DNA of 64,000 bases. Origin: Hyposmocoma kahamanoa (Eukaryota; Arthropoda; Insecta; Lepidoptera; Cosmopterigidae). The first letter of the stretch is position 1. Each line of letters opens with the position of its first letter. Shown here piece after piece: positions 22,209 to 32,370 of the stretch. The translations under genes were made by a program, and so were the position numbers. The notes below the pieces were generated by a model. That model did not search any database and was not told the origin of the DNA. It saw only the letters and a list, made by a program, of their open reading frames with translations. Location: assembly GCF_003589595.1 (NCBI RefSeq), contig NW_020653726.1, forward strand, positions 14,415,119-14,479,118, read 5' to 3'.

Positions 22209-22608
22209 NNNNNNNNNNNNNNNNNNNNNNNNNNNNNNNNNNNNNNNNNNNNNNNNNNNNNNNNNNNNNNNNNNNNNNNNNNNNNNNNNNNNNNNNNNNN
22301 NNNNNNNNNNNNNNNNNNNNNNNNNNNNNNNNNNNNNNNNNNNNNNNNNNNNNNNNNNNNNNNNNNNNNNNNNNNNNNNNNNNNNNNNNNNNNNNNNNNN
22401 NNNNNNNNNNNNNNNNNNNNNNNNNNNNNNNNNNNNNNNNNNNNNNNNNNNNNNNNNNNNNNNNNNNNNNNNNNNNNNNNNNNNNNNNNNNNNNNNNNNN
22501 NNNNNNNNNNNNNNNNNNNNNNNNNNNNNNNNNNNNNNNNNNNNNNNNNNNNNNNNNNNNNNNNNNNNNNNNNNNNNNNNNNNNNNNNNNNNNNNNNNNN
22601 NNNNNNNN
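22209..22608. other. Assembly gap (400 N)
   Basis: Fixed-size run of N that hides the 5' end of the Ty3/gypsy element. Confidence 0.98.
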
Positions 22609-22655
22609 ATTAAAAGTACCTCTCACAATGCATCTGAGCTACAGCCCTCTATTAT
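22609..22655 (+). repeat. Terminal direct repeat of the LTR element, 5' copy
   Basis: Matches 27815-27861 with one mismatch (A/G at 22625). It sits at the gap edge and is followed by gag after about a dozen bases, with no leader. Confidence 0.8.
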
Positions 22656-23427
22656 TTATAATACTCTTGTGGAAGAGTTTCTGGCCCAATTTGAAGCGAT
22701 TAGTGCGATAAACAGCTGGTCGGATGGGCAAAAAAGATACGTGATTGCGACGTATCTGGAAGGGCCAGCGTTGCAGTGGTATAAGACCCATTTTTCTGCA
22801 TATGCCACATATGATGTCATAGCTCAAAAATTGAAGGAGCAGTTCCCCTCGCAGGTCGATTATGCTCAAGAATTTTACTATAGGCGACAGAGGCCTAATG
22901 AGCCGCTTGTAGAATATTTTTACAATCTCGATAGTTTGGCAACGAAGGCAAAGATTGAAGATGATGGGAAATTCATAAAGCATTTCCTGAAATCTTTAGC
23001 TCCCAACTATCAGTGGGTGCTTGCCAGCAGATTGTTCGCGTCTAAAGACGAGTTAAGAAAAACCATTGTACAAATGGAAGATGTATTTAATCGTCAGACA
23101 AACTTAGAGCAACAGAGTATTGAATTACCAGTGTGTATTTCAAAAGATTATCCTCACTCTTGGCAAGCACAAGGGGATCCTTCACCCGTTGGTGGATCCG
23201 TCGTTACTTATTCGAACTATCAAACGCCACAAACGCCGGACACGGCCGTCGTTCCCTTTGACATGCAGCGAAATACGCCACGCGGAAAGTACAACTTGAG
23301 GCCGCGGCATGTATATTCACATGCTCAAGGTAGTGGTTCTTCGACGAGTTATCCCCAACGTCGATTTAATCAAGGCACAGCTGCTCATGCAAGAGGCGAT
23401 CACCCAAACGCACCGCCACGCCGATAG
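22609..23427 (+). CDS. gag: Gag polyprotein (capsid region), 5' end missing or altered
   Basis: The frame is open from the gap edge to the TAG at 23425-23427. The part from GTG at 22669 is typical gag: EEFLAQFEAISAINSW, YVIATYLEGPALQWY and FPSQVDYAQEFYYRRQRP match the retrotransposon gag (capsid) domain. The C-terminal third is basic and rich in Pro, Gln and Ser (NLRPRHVYSHAQGSGSS). No CCHC zinc knuckle is visible. There is no convincing ATG: the frame reads back through the terminal repeat into the gap, so the true start is unknown or deleted. Gag assembles the cytoplasmic particle in which reverse transcription occurs. The stop is bypassed by the -1 signal at 23403 to make Gag-Pol. Confidence 0.85.
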   Translation: MKSTSHNASELQPSIIYNTLVEEFLAQFEAISAINSWSDGQKRYVIATYLEGPALQWYKTHFSAYATYDVIAQKLKEQFPSQVDYAQEFYYRRQRPNEPLVEYFYNLDSLATKAKIEDDGKFIKHFLKSLAPNYQWVLASRLFASKDELRKTIVQMEDVFNRQTNLEQQSIELPVCISKDYPHSWQAQGDPSPVGGSVVTYSNYQTPQTPDTAVVPFDMQRNTPRGKYNLRPRHVYSHAQGSGSSTSYPQRRFNQGTAAHARGDHPNAPPRR

Positions 23428-23467
23428 ATAGCCGGGATAGTCGGACGTGGACTGCGGAGCCGGCGTG
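23403..23467 (+). promoter_or_regulatory. Programmed -1 ribosomal frameshift signal
   Basis: CCCAAAC at 23403-23409 is positioned exactly as C CCA AAC in the gag frame, the canonical X XXY YYZ slippery form. Slipping back one base continues at CGC (23409) in the pol frame, which is open from 23370. After a 7-nt spacer, CACGCCG (23417-23423) can pair perfectly with CGGCGTG (23461-23467). A short inner hairpin AGTC/GACT lies in the loop. The gag stop at 23425 lies inside the stem-loop. Position, heptamer, spacing and frame all agree with known -1 signals; the function here is inferred. Confidence 0.75.
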
Positions 23468-26400
23468 TTTGGAACAAAGATTGTGTGTAGTCGATAAGTG
23501 TAGTGTAAATAGGGCACCCTTTATAACTATTTGTATAAATAATGTAGATTGCGAGGCCTTGGTGGATACTGGTGCTTCTGTGTCAATAATCTCACAATTG
23601 TTTGCAGATAAATTGAATTTGCAGTTCGAAAAAACGCCGAGTTTTCCTTTGCGCACAGTAGGTGGTACGCGAATAATTGTACAAGCGTCCACCAATGTTT
23701 CGTTGGTAATACAAGGAAACAAATATCAATCAAAGCTGCTTGTTGTAGATGATGGTGATGAGCTCCTCATTTTGGGACAGGACTTCCTAACGGTAAATGG
23801 TGCGGTAATCGATTTTGCAGCCTCGAAGCTAATCTTAAAAAGAAATGTTGAAATTCCTTTCAATTCTGTCTCTGACGTCACTTCAAGGAGAAAGAACTGT
23901 TGTTCTATTGAACCAATTTCGAAAAGTCATAAAACCTTTTCATTAAACAAATCTGAATATTTATATTTCGTTAATTTATTAGATACGAATGGTGACCATA
24001 TATTTAATGTTTCGAATAGAAAAAAAATAGAATTTAATATTGATAATGCATTACAGGAGAAAAGGCGCGATGAATTAAAGCAGTTATTAATAAAGTTTCG
24101 CGATACGTTCTCTTTTGCGCCAGGCGAATTAGGGTGTTATGATCACTCATTAGTTGAAATTATTACTTCCGATGAGGAACCGGTACATAAAATGCCATAT
24201 CGTGTCTCCCCTAAACAGAGACAAATTATTGAGGAACAAGTAGAGGAAATGTTAAAATATGGCATAATTCAGGAATCAAAAAGTCCATATGCTTCACCAG
24301 TAGTTTTGGTGGATAAACCAGAAGGGCCACCGAGATTTTGCATTGATTATAGGGCCTTGAATAAAAAAATTAAAAACGATTCATACCCTATTCCGAGAGT
24401 AGATGATTTGTTAAGTTGTTTACAAGGTGCAAAATATTTTGCAGATTTAGATATGAACTCGGGTTATTGGCAGTTAGGTTTAGGAAAAGGGAAGGAAAAA
24501 ACTGCCTTTGTTACACATACCGGTCTATATGAGTTCAATGTGTTACCTTTTGGCTTGAAAACAAGTCAAGCGGTGTTTCAAAGAGCTATGGATAAAGTGT
24601 TAGCAGGAATGAAATATCGTAATGTGATAGTCTATGTAGATAATATATTAGTATATGCAAATACCTTTGAGGAATTTAAAATTGCATTAAATGAGGTTTT
24701 GATTCGTTTGCGGAATGCGCATTTGACTTTAAAACCATCTAAGTGTCGTTTCGGTTTTCAGAAGGTGACTGTGCTGGGACACGAAGTGTCGGCCGAGGGA
24801 ATAGGACCGGATAGTAGGAAAGTTGCGGCGATGAAGGAGATAAATCCTCCATCTAGTCTGAAAGAAGTGAGAGCGGTTTTAGGATTGTTCTCTTATTATC
24901 GAAAGTTTATTGATAATTTTGCTAGATTGGCGCTTCCCATCACGAATTTGACGAAAAAAGACAAGGCGTTTGTTTGGACAAAGGAGGCACAGGAGGCGTT
25001 TGAAGTGTTAAAAGATAGAATTTGCAAGGCGCCTGTTTTAGGACATTTCTCGTCAGATAGTGAACAGGTGACGCGGTTATATGTAGACAGCAGTGGTTAT
25101 GCGATTGGAAGTTGTTTAATGCAAGGTGTGAAAGAGATGAAACCTATAGCTTATGCCTCCAGGAAGTTAAGTGAAGCAGAGAAGAAATATTCTGTTACAG
25201 AGAAGGAATGTTTAGCGCTTATATGGGCGTTGAATTATTTCAAAAGTTATTTGTGGGGACTTCGTTTTCAGGTGGTTACTGATCATCGGGCACTTGTTTG
25301 GTTAAAAAGTAAGAGAGATATGAGTGGGAGATTAGCTAGATGGGCGTTATCGATTCAAGGTTGGGATTTCGATATTGTTTATTGCAGGGGTAAGGACAAT
25401 GTTGTCGCAGATTTCTTGAGTAGGAATCCGTTGCTGGAGGACATAGAGTCGAGAGTGGAGCGTGTACCGGAGCAGAAAGACGAGTTAAAGTTATATGTTT
25501 TGCGTGCGAATGATGTCCAGAGTAAACAGGAGGCGGATGAATTTTGTAGAAATATTATTAATTGTATTCGTTCAGGTGTTGGTGATAATTATCGAGGCTT
25601 CTTTTTACAGAATGGAATCCTTTTTAAGAAGTGTAGTTTGAATCAAAATTTAGTTGATTTAGTGGTCGTTCCGTCGGAATTATTTTCGGAATGTATGAAG
25701 GAACTGCATGATAGTGCTTGGACGGGCGGACATTTTGGCTTGTTTAAAACTTTTTCAAGGTTTAGACAGAGGTATTTCATAGTGAATGCTGAAAAAAAAA
25801 TTGAGTCATATGTCAAAAGTTGTCAGTTGTGTCAGGAGCGCAACATAAATAAAACGATTGCACCATTGATTTCTATTCCCGTGAATAATATTTTCGAGCG
25901 TGTAGGAATTGATGTTTTAGGCCCATTCAATCGTTCAGATAGAGGCAATAAATATATAATTGTGAGTATAGAATATTTGTCGAAATATGTGGTGTGCAGG
26001 GCCGTATCCAGGGTGACAGCGGAAACAATTTGTGAATTTTTGGTGTCCGAGATATTTTGTAGATACGGCGGAGTAAAACAAGTTTTAAGCGATAGAGGAT
26101 CAGTGTTTACTTCTCATTTGGTAGAGGAGACAGCGCGAGATTTTGGAGCGATTATGGTGCATACTACGGCATTCAATCCGAAGTGTAACGGTTTATGTGA
26201 GAGATTTAATAGGACGCTGTTAGGAATGTTAGCGAAATATATAGGAAGCGAACAAAGGAATTGGTGTAGCATGTTACCATTGGTGTGTTTTGCTTATAAT
26301 TCTAGCAAACATAGCAGTACCGGGGTGTCACCATATATGGTATTGTTCGGTAGAGAATCCTTATGTGCGTCAGATATGGAATTAGGGATTAATTGTGTCA

Positions 26401-26561
26401 ATGTTGCGGAGAACCTGCAAGATAAAATTGCAAAACAAGCAGCGTTGATTGATGTAGTTAAGGAACGAATAGTGAGGGCGCAGATAAGACAGAAGCGAAA
26501 TTATGATAAGAAGGCAAAAATGGTTGTGTATCAGCCACTTGATAATGTTATATTGTCCTAG
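23409..26561 (+). CDS. pol: Pol polyprotein: protease, RT, RNase H, integrase (inactivated)
   Basis: Entered by -1 frameshift. Counting residues from TTG 23469: protease has ALVDTGAS at 30-37 (catalytic Asp33) and ILGQDF near 100. Reverse transcriptase has FCIDYRALNKKI, ADLDMNSGYWQL (Asp326/328) and LPFGLKTSQAVFQ. RNase H begins with LYVDSSG (Asp540), then TEKECLALIWAL and TDHRALVWL. Integrase has a zinc finger (LHDSAWTGGHFG and CQLC) and D,D35E at Asp815, Asp875 and Glu911. The RT box reads YVDN instead of YxDD (codon 24642-24644, Asn392), removing a catalytic aspartate. The frame then ends at a TAG (26559-26561) inside the C-terminal integrase region; the rest continues in another frame. 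It would act in cytoplasmic particles and, for integrase, in the nucleus. Confidence 0.9.
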   Translation, partial: RTATPIDSRDSRTWTAEPACLEQRLCVVDKCSVNRAPFITICINNVDCEALVDTGASVSIISQLFADKLNLQFEKTPSFPLRTVGGTRIIVQASTNVSLVIQGNKYQSKLLVVDDGDELLILGQDFLTVNGAVIDFAASKLILKRNVEIPFNSVSDVTSRRKNCCSIEPISKSHKTFSLNKSEYLYFVNLLDTNGDHIFNVSNRKKIEFNIDNALQEKRRDELKQLLIKFRDTFSFAPGELGCYDHSLVEIITSDEEPVHKMPYRVSPKQRQIIEEQVEEMLKYGIIQESKSPYASPVVLVDKPEGPPRFCIDYRALNKKIKNDSYPIPRVDDLLSCLQGAKYFADLDMNSGYWQLGLGKGKEKTAFVTHTGLYEFNVLPFGLKTSQAVFQRAMDKVLAGMKYRNVIVYVDNILVYANTFEEFKIALNEVLIRLRNAHLTLKPSKCRFGFQKVTVLGHEVSAEGIGPDSRKVAAMKEINPPSSLKEVRAVLGLFSYYRKFIDNFARLALPITNLTKKDKAFVWTKEAQEAFEVLKDRICKAPVLGHFSSDSEQVTRLYVDSSGYAIGSCLMQGVKEMKPIAYASRKLSEAEKKYSVTEKECLALIWALNYFKSYLWGLRFQVVTDHRALVWLKSKRDMSGRLARWALSIQGWDFDIVYCRGKDNVVADFLSRNPLLEDIESRVERVPEQKDELKLYVLRANDVQSKQEADEFCRNIINCIRSGVGDNYRGFFLQNGILFKKCSLNQNLVDLVVVPSELFSECMKELHDSAWTGGHFGLFKTFSRFRQRYFIVNAEKKIESYVKSCQLCQERNINKTIAPLISIPVNNIFERVGIDVLGPFNRSDRGNKYIIVSIEYLSKYVVCRAVSRVTAETICEFLVSEIFCRYGGVKQVLSDRGSVFTSHLVEETARDFGAIMVHTTAFNPKCNGLCERFNRTLLGMLAKYIGSEQRNWCSMLPLVCFAYNSSKHSSTGVSPYMVLFGRESLCASDMELGINCVNVAENLQDKIAKQAALIDVVKERIVRAQIRQKRNYDKKAKMVVYQPLDNVILS

Positions 26562-26736
26562 GAGAATTTCTAATAGAAGTATGAAATTAGCTAGATTATT
26601 TAAAGGGCCGTATAGAGTAATAGGTCGATTAGGTAGGGTTAATTATATTGTAAGAAAAGTAGATGTAAATAGGAATAGATTGTGTAGGCAGGATCTAGTC
26701 CATGTGAATAGGATGAAAGAGTTCTTTAGGAGATAA
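26557..26736 (+). pseudogene. Integrase C-terminal tail in shifted frame
   Basis: Continues pol one frame over: KLARLFKGPYRVIGRL, NYIVRKV, LVHVNRMKEFF. GPY is the GPY/F module that follows the integrase core in many Ty3/gypsy elements. A small insertion or deletion close to 26553-26562 separates it from pol. In this copy it cannot be translated as part of integrase without correction. Confidence 0.85.
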
Positions 26737-27861
26737 TTTAATGTTTTCTTGTTTTCTATCAGGTTAACTAATCGTTTGTGTTTACTTTTCATGTGGAACC
26801 ACATTGACGTTATGAGAAATATTTGGAGAAAAATTAATATTTTCCGGCAATGCAGACTTGGAATGACGGGAGGATGATGATGGAATATCGTAGAAAGATT
26901 TAACTTAATTTTTCTTTTTCCCTTTTTTAATTTGATAGATATATTATCCAGTATATGTGCATAGTTCGTGCTCACTCTTCAAGATGAACAACAACTGTCT
27001 GCATTCGGGGAAAATATATTTATTTAATTATTAGAGTGTGGTATACTCTCATCCCATATATGTAGTTAGAATATGTTGTTAGCGTTATATGTGGGTTGGT
27101 TTTTGTTTGGTTAAAGATAGTAAGTGAAGCTGATGGAACGTGATAGCTGCAAAATGAGGACTAAGGCAGCTGGGAGATCAATAGTGATGTAACCCAGTGA
27201 TCGTCCGATGGATGTTCAAGCCTGTGTCGTCGTTGTGGCAGCATGCACGTTGGAGATAGCTTAGCTTTAGGGAGTTTAGGGAAATAGTTTTGTAGCAATG
27301 TTTAGAAGTTTGATAGGGTCGTTCAGCCAGTTTAGGGTCGATGAAATAAAGTGTTAGAGTTTAGTCAGGTTCCCTAATTAGCTAGGATAGCTAACGAGTA
27401 ATTATATTTTTATTTGTTTGTTTAGGATGTGATCATGGTCTGTCCTTTTAGATAGGTTTTTGGCAGACCAAAGCCATAGCCTCCTCGGTGGTTACCTGTT
27501 GGTAAGTTGATAGCTTCCGAGCAGTGTGTGGCTAGCCTGTAGTAAAGGCTGATCACTATGTATGTTGCCTATCATAGGTAGACTACCAGCTAGGGATATT
27601 CACCCCTTCAGCTGTGAGGAAGAGGGATGTAGACTAGGCTGTACTCTATGAGTAGAATCACTGGCTGAGTGAGATTCATAATTAGAATGCTTTGAAAAAG
27701 AATGTTAAGAAAATAGAAGATCTTGACATTAATAGTAAGATTATTGATTTGTAACCCAAAACATGTAAATTGGTAAATTAAACCAAAGTTTTAAGATGAT
27801 CCCGGTTTTATATTATTAAAAGTACCTCTCGCAATGCATCTGAGCTACAGCCCTCTATTAT
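26737..27861 (+). repeat. 3' untranslated region and 3' LTR of the Ty3/gypsy element
   Basis: Non-coding. A purine-rich GGGAGGATGATGATGG near 26868 could be the polypurine tract, but the LTR start is not certain. The right end contains the 47-bp terminal repeat (27815-27861). After it comes TGGTGGAGGCGCGGAC, which begins TGG as a primer-binding site would; I cannot assign a tRNA. CTCTATTATA is repeated directly at 27853 and 27880. No env-like frame is present. Confidence 0.6.
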
Positions 27862-27862
27862 A

Positions 27863-28560
27863 AATGGTGGAGGCGCGGACTCTATTATAGTACCGATCGA
27901 AAGGATCAATAAATTTATAAGGATTAATTCCTTATAACTAATATTATAGTGTCTCTTTAAAAGCATTTTAATGCAGTATTTCTTATTTCCCATATACACA
28001 CTACCTCTACTATATGCTATATATAACTAAATACTATTTTTTTCTCAAATGTATCTTCAAGAGATTAGGTACGTAGATCAAAGCCGTGAAAATGTATTCT
28101 CAAAAACGTTTTTCTTAGTGACTATACCGAAAGTTGAAATAAAAAAAACTCGAAATGTTCTCGTTCATTTTAGGGCACCACGACCTGAAGAACCGTGTAA
28201 CATAAATATCGTGATTACCAACATAAGCAGACAAATGACGTGTGAGGACAAATGGGTGCTCGCCCTCCTACGTGTCCCGTAAATCTGAGAAGGGTGCAAA
28301 ATTCTACATCGCAATTATGTGGGATACGCGACACTCGGATGGATTATGTGAAATTAAGCGAGAGCAGTAACTAAGTGAGCTTAATTCACACCGCATCAAG
28401 TTGCGAACAAAAGCTTACACAAACACTGCGCGGAGAAACATATTTCTTCATTACAACAGACGGTTTGTTTGTTGTTTTACTGCTTCTCTGTTATAGGGCT
28501 CTGCTAAGAGCTTGACCGGAATCGGGTCATGTATTGCTAAATAAGTCGAATTTCTTTAAT
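27863..28560. other. Unassigned non-coding
   Basis: Flank of the LTR element. The 28049-28282 open frame has no recognised domain. Confidence 0.35.
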
Positions 28561-28842
28561 ATGATACCAAGTGACGGGACGAATACGTCGTGCGCCTGGT
28601 GGTAAGCGACACGCCTGTCGATAGCAGTTGTAATGCCACTCAGAGTTCAAAATCGCAAAAATCTGAGGAGCACTGCGCCCGTCACCCTGAAAGATAAGTT
28701 GACAAGTCATTGGGTCTGTAATTTAGACAGGACCCTTGCCCTTCAAAACTGGACTGCAATAATGCTTACATTACTGCTTGGCGGCAGAAATAAATTAGGT
28801 GACAGTACTTCCTTGGAAGAGCTCTTTCATAAGGAGCTGCTG
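28561..28842 (-). repeat. SINE-like family A, near full-length
   Basis: Minus copy from ATGATACCAAGTGACGGGA to CATAAGGAGCTGCTG. A GATGATGATGATGAT run lies just outside at 28881-28895. Confidence 0.85.
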
Positions 28843-29045
28843 AAAAAATGTGAGTTAGCAATATCACGTTAAACGTCTGACGATGATGATGATGATTTAA
28901 TTAATGCATGCTTCAACTAATTCCTACTCTCAACTAGCCAATGGGACCCGGCCTCGCTTTCTCTGTCTCAAATAAATAATAACATTAATAAAGTTCTTTT
29001 TTTCATAAACATAATAACTGTACATGAAATATCTTGTCTTTATGA
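28843..29045. other. Unassigned spacer with GATGAT microsatellite
   Basis: The short GATGAT run may be a leftover LINE tail. Confidence 0.35.
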
Positions 29046-29160
29046 TAGATGTACAATCAACAGCACATCAAGTTATTATACACTTTGGTTCGGATATCGC
29101 CTCCAGTGCAACAAAACAAGATCCGTCAATGTGTAGCTGTGCTGCTGTTTGTACCCCACC
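29046..29160 (+). repeat. Dispersed repeat family G, copy 1
   Basis: GATGTACAATCAACAGCACAT, then TTCGGATATCGCCTCCAGTG and GATCCGTCAATGTGTAGC. Related copies lie at 29815-29905 and 38860-38965. Confidence 0.6.
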
Positions 29161-29599
29161 AAAGCACTATACTGGTACCTTTTCATGGCACATGCTAGGC
29201 CTCTCAATACGGGTATAATGAAAGCGAAGTTCAGTTCTTTCAATTCAATGTTGGAAAAATTATACTGTAAGATTACTTAAATTTAGCAATCGGTAAGTAC
29301 AATTGCAATTAAGTATATAATTCTAAAATCAGCGAATTATTTAGAAGTCTCCTTAATACGCCTCTGTGGTGGGTTTAAAATGTACATAATGCTTGGAGTA
29401 AAGCAAGGATTTTAAGACCACCGCACCACTGTAACGAGTCGCTATGATATTCTGTAGTATCTCCATTGGTACCTTGATAATTCGCCGCTATTTCAATTTT
29501 AATATATTTAGTTTAGTACATTTGATTTAGTTTTTATCAATGACTAATATCGATTAAGAAACATTTCAAGCTGCGTGTATTTTTGTGATTCCCTTTTAA
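29161..29599. other. Unassigned spacer
   Basis: Nothing recognised. Confidence 0.3.
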
Positions 29600-29685
29600 G
29601 CTGTTGAAATTACAGGCATATGAGTGGCAGTGCCCCTCAGAGCTTTGCGATTCAAATCTTTGGGTAGCACTGTAACTGTCGCTTG
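29600..29685 (+). repeat. SINE-like family A fragment
   Basis: GTTGAAATTACAGGCATATG joins directly to AGTGGCAGTGCCCCTCAGAG and then TTTGCGATTCAAATC. An internal deletion and the 3' end are lost. Confidence 0.75.
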
Positions 29686-29814
29686 GTTTTGTGATTCTTT
29701 TGTATTTAATCAACTTTTATTTCAAACTTTTTGTCTACAATATCTTCTAGACGCAGGAGCAACTTTAATAATCGGTCGGAAGTATATATGCACTGATCGT
29801 TGTAGATTGTATGT

Positions 29815-29905
29815 ACACACCATGCTATACATTTTTATCTGAATATCGCCTCCAATGCGACGGAACAGGATCCGTCAATGTGCAGCTTGATGTGCTGTCG
29901 TGTGT
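29815..29905 (+). repeat. Dispersed repeat family G, copy 2
   Basis: CTGAATATCGCCTCCAATGC and GGATCCGTCAATGTGCAGCT match copy 1. Confidence 0.6.
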
Positions 29906-31273
29906 ACGTTGCATATGTATTTTTTTACGTATCTAATTTGATAGCAATAACGTAGGATTCATGTGCAAAGGAAACGATGTTCAATAAAATGCCGTCCACG
30001 GACCGCCATATTGATTTGTGGTATTAAATGTATTCTATATTACGTCGAGGATACAGACGAGTCAAATGATACCTGATACACCAAAATCCATTTAGCCATT
30101 CAGTCTACAGGGATGAACCAAAGAAACAGATATTTGGGCAAAAATTAATGAAGCTTACATAATTTTTATTCCACTACTCAACATTTTGAAAATTGCTTGT
30201 GGTCTCTAATGTTCAGTGACATTGCTGTGATAAATAACAAATAATATGGCGACATTGGTAGGCCAGACGGTAAAACCCATATACAAGACCACTTGAGAAA
30301 AGTTGGTTGCTTATAAAAGAAAATTTGGGGAGCTTGTGGTGTTTCTTTCTTTTGCAAAAAATAACCACATTTAATTCCTCTGTAGATAATAAGAAAGTAA
30401 GGAAAAAAGGAGAATCTGACAACTGGTTGCTTAAACTAAATAATTTAACAAAAATAGTCCTGTTTTCAAACATAATACTAGTTTAGAATTCTTATGTCTC
30501 AAATGAATACGCCAACTTAATTTTTGACATGTTCTGTTTTTATTTTGTTTTTTGTTTCTTTATTTCTTTTTTTCACACAATTCGTCTTTTGTTTTTTTTT
30601 TCCGAATTTTGTTTTTTATTTCTTTTTCTTCGCAATTTCGGGGAACGTAATATTAGTAAATAAATATAGCTGTTTACAAAAATAACAGATAATGACCAAA
30701 AAATAAAGTTGGCGTAGAGGTACCTCCAGGTATCGATCTTAAAATTTGTGGTTTTAAAACCAGTCGGGCAGATACATATCGGACCGACGCACAAAGAAAC
30801 GATTTCTATGCCTATCTAAAATTCAAAACGTCGATGTGAATGCTTTATGAGTTTTATATTTTCTTGCCTGTTGTTTTCAACTGATCAAAGTTTTTATTCC
30901 GAATTTATAGTAAGTAGGAGCTGTGAAGTATTTTTATATGAAAATTTATGATATTTTTGTTCGGTGGAATATTGATTTTGTCGGGTGCAAAAGCCCGTTT
31001 ATGTGAAATTCCTCAACTTCTCCTGTCTGCGGTCAGAACTCACTATTCGTTCCGGTTGCCGTCCGGACGCCGTAACGCCCGCGCCCTTTGCGTTAATTGT
31101 AATTTATACGTATGCGGAACGTGCGGCTTGTGCTCACGGTTGATTAAATAATTTGTCTGCAAATTACACTTACCGTATTTATTAATTATTATTAGTTACT
31201 GAAGTTTTGTTAAACAACTTACTTGACAGGTATTATAAATTAAAGGCAATAAAAGATAGCATTGTTATATTTA
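29906..31273. other. Unassigned non-coding
   Basis: T/C-rich low complexity at 30535-30640. A GC-richer island at about 31020-31150 is open on the plus strand (67 codons, Cys-rich at the end) with no domain. Confidence 0.4.
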
Positions 31274-31535
31274 GGACAATGCTTGCGCCTGGTGGTAAGC
31301 GACACGCTCCATAACATTTGCAGTGCCACTCAGAGCTTTAAATCGCAAAGGAGCACTGCCTGCTGAGATATAAGTGAACAAGTCCCGTGTGCCCTTAATT
31401 TCACTAGTACCTCCTTTACCCTTCATCGGAATCGGAACGCAATAATGCTCATATTAATGCTTGGTGGCAGAAATAGGTAAGGTGGCAGTACTTCCCTGGA
31501 CGATATCTTTACGAGCCGCTCTACAGCTACTAAAA
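31274..31535 (-). repeat. SINE-like family A
   Basis: Minus copy starting inside the usual 3' end (TGCTTGCGCCTGGTGGTAAG) and running to GCTCTACAGCTACTAAA. Confidence 0.85.
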
Positions 31536-32135
31536 GTTTTGTATGTTTAATAACTTGCGAAGTAAAGTCTTTGTGTAGTTCAGTTACTCTGGCCTTTTTT
31601 AGTCCTCATTATCTATCAGCCAATTCACATTCGTACAATCCACAAAGGACTTATAGAAACCTAGGGCATGTATTTAAATGATCTATTTAATTTTTTTAGA
31701 TTTTTTTTTAATAACTCCACTAATTTACCACTGATTTTCTGATGAACTTTGAATTCCTCTATATGTTGCAAATAGGTGTTACCGTGTGCTGAAGTGAGCG
31801 AAATATATGCAAACCAATGTTGGGTACGTTTTGAGTAGTGTTAAATACTTTCCATTTTTATTCGTTTTTTTTATTTTAATTAATATTTAGAATAAATAAA
31901 TTTGTCTTCAGTTTGTTATAATTTTAAACTAGGCTGAATGTACGTAAACCTATGCCAATGTATAAGATATCTTGTGTGTCAAAAAATTGCCTGTACAATA
32001 GGTACAGGTACAGGTGCCTTGCCTTGGACAATAAACCGCGTTAATTTTTTTCAAGTTTTAGTGTTTTAATTCCAAATTAGAAAAATACGTAGCAACCAAC
32101 CCTCTACACTTAACAGGTACTAATGACCAATAGTT
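31536..32135. other. Unassigned non-coding, AT-rich
   Basis: GGTACAGGTACAGGTGCC-type short repeat near 32000. Nothing else. Confidence 0.35.
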
Positions 32136-32370
32136 TAGTAGCAGTAGAGCTCCTTGTAAAAGTGTTCGTCCAGGGAAGTATTGCCACCTTACCTATTTCT
32201 GCCGCCAAGCAGTAATGAAGCATTACTGTGTTGCGGTTTTGAAGGCTAAGGGTGCTGGTGAAATTACAGGCACATTATGTCTCAGAGTGACGGGTTGCGA
32301 TTTAAAGTTCGGAGTGGCAATGCAACTGCAGTAAACTTGTCCGTCCTGTCCCATGATATTATAAAAAAAA
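32136..32370 (+). repeat. SINE-like family A
   Basis: From TAGTAGCAGTAGAGCTCC to ATGATATTATAAAAAAAAG. The part holding ACAGGCGTGTCGCTTACC is deleted. Confidence 0.85.

Larger units (their letters stand above)
22609..27862 (+). mobile_element. Ty3/gypsy LTR retrotransposon, defective copy
   Basis: Gag and pol lie on the plus strand with the order protease, reverse transcriptase, RNase H, integrase, which defines the Ty3/gypsy order. No envelope frame follows pol. A 47-bp segment is repeated at both ends (22609-22655 and 27815-27861, one mismatch) and is probably the end of the LTRs. The 5' LTR is mostly in the gap. The outer limits are not resolved: I could not identify the LTR start, and the boundary at the right may lie a little further on. 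Two lesions (RT active site, integrase frameshift) make it non-autonomous. Confidence 0.9.

Noticed and set aside
26643..26975. Minus-strand frame, possible antisense protein of the LTR element
   Set aside because: Low complexity, no domain, and overlaps the pol tail.
26737..27814. Envelope gene of an errantivirus-like element
   Set aside because: No frame of useful length, no signal peptide or membrane segment between pol and the terminal repeat.
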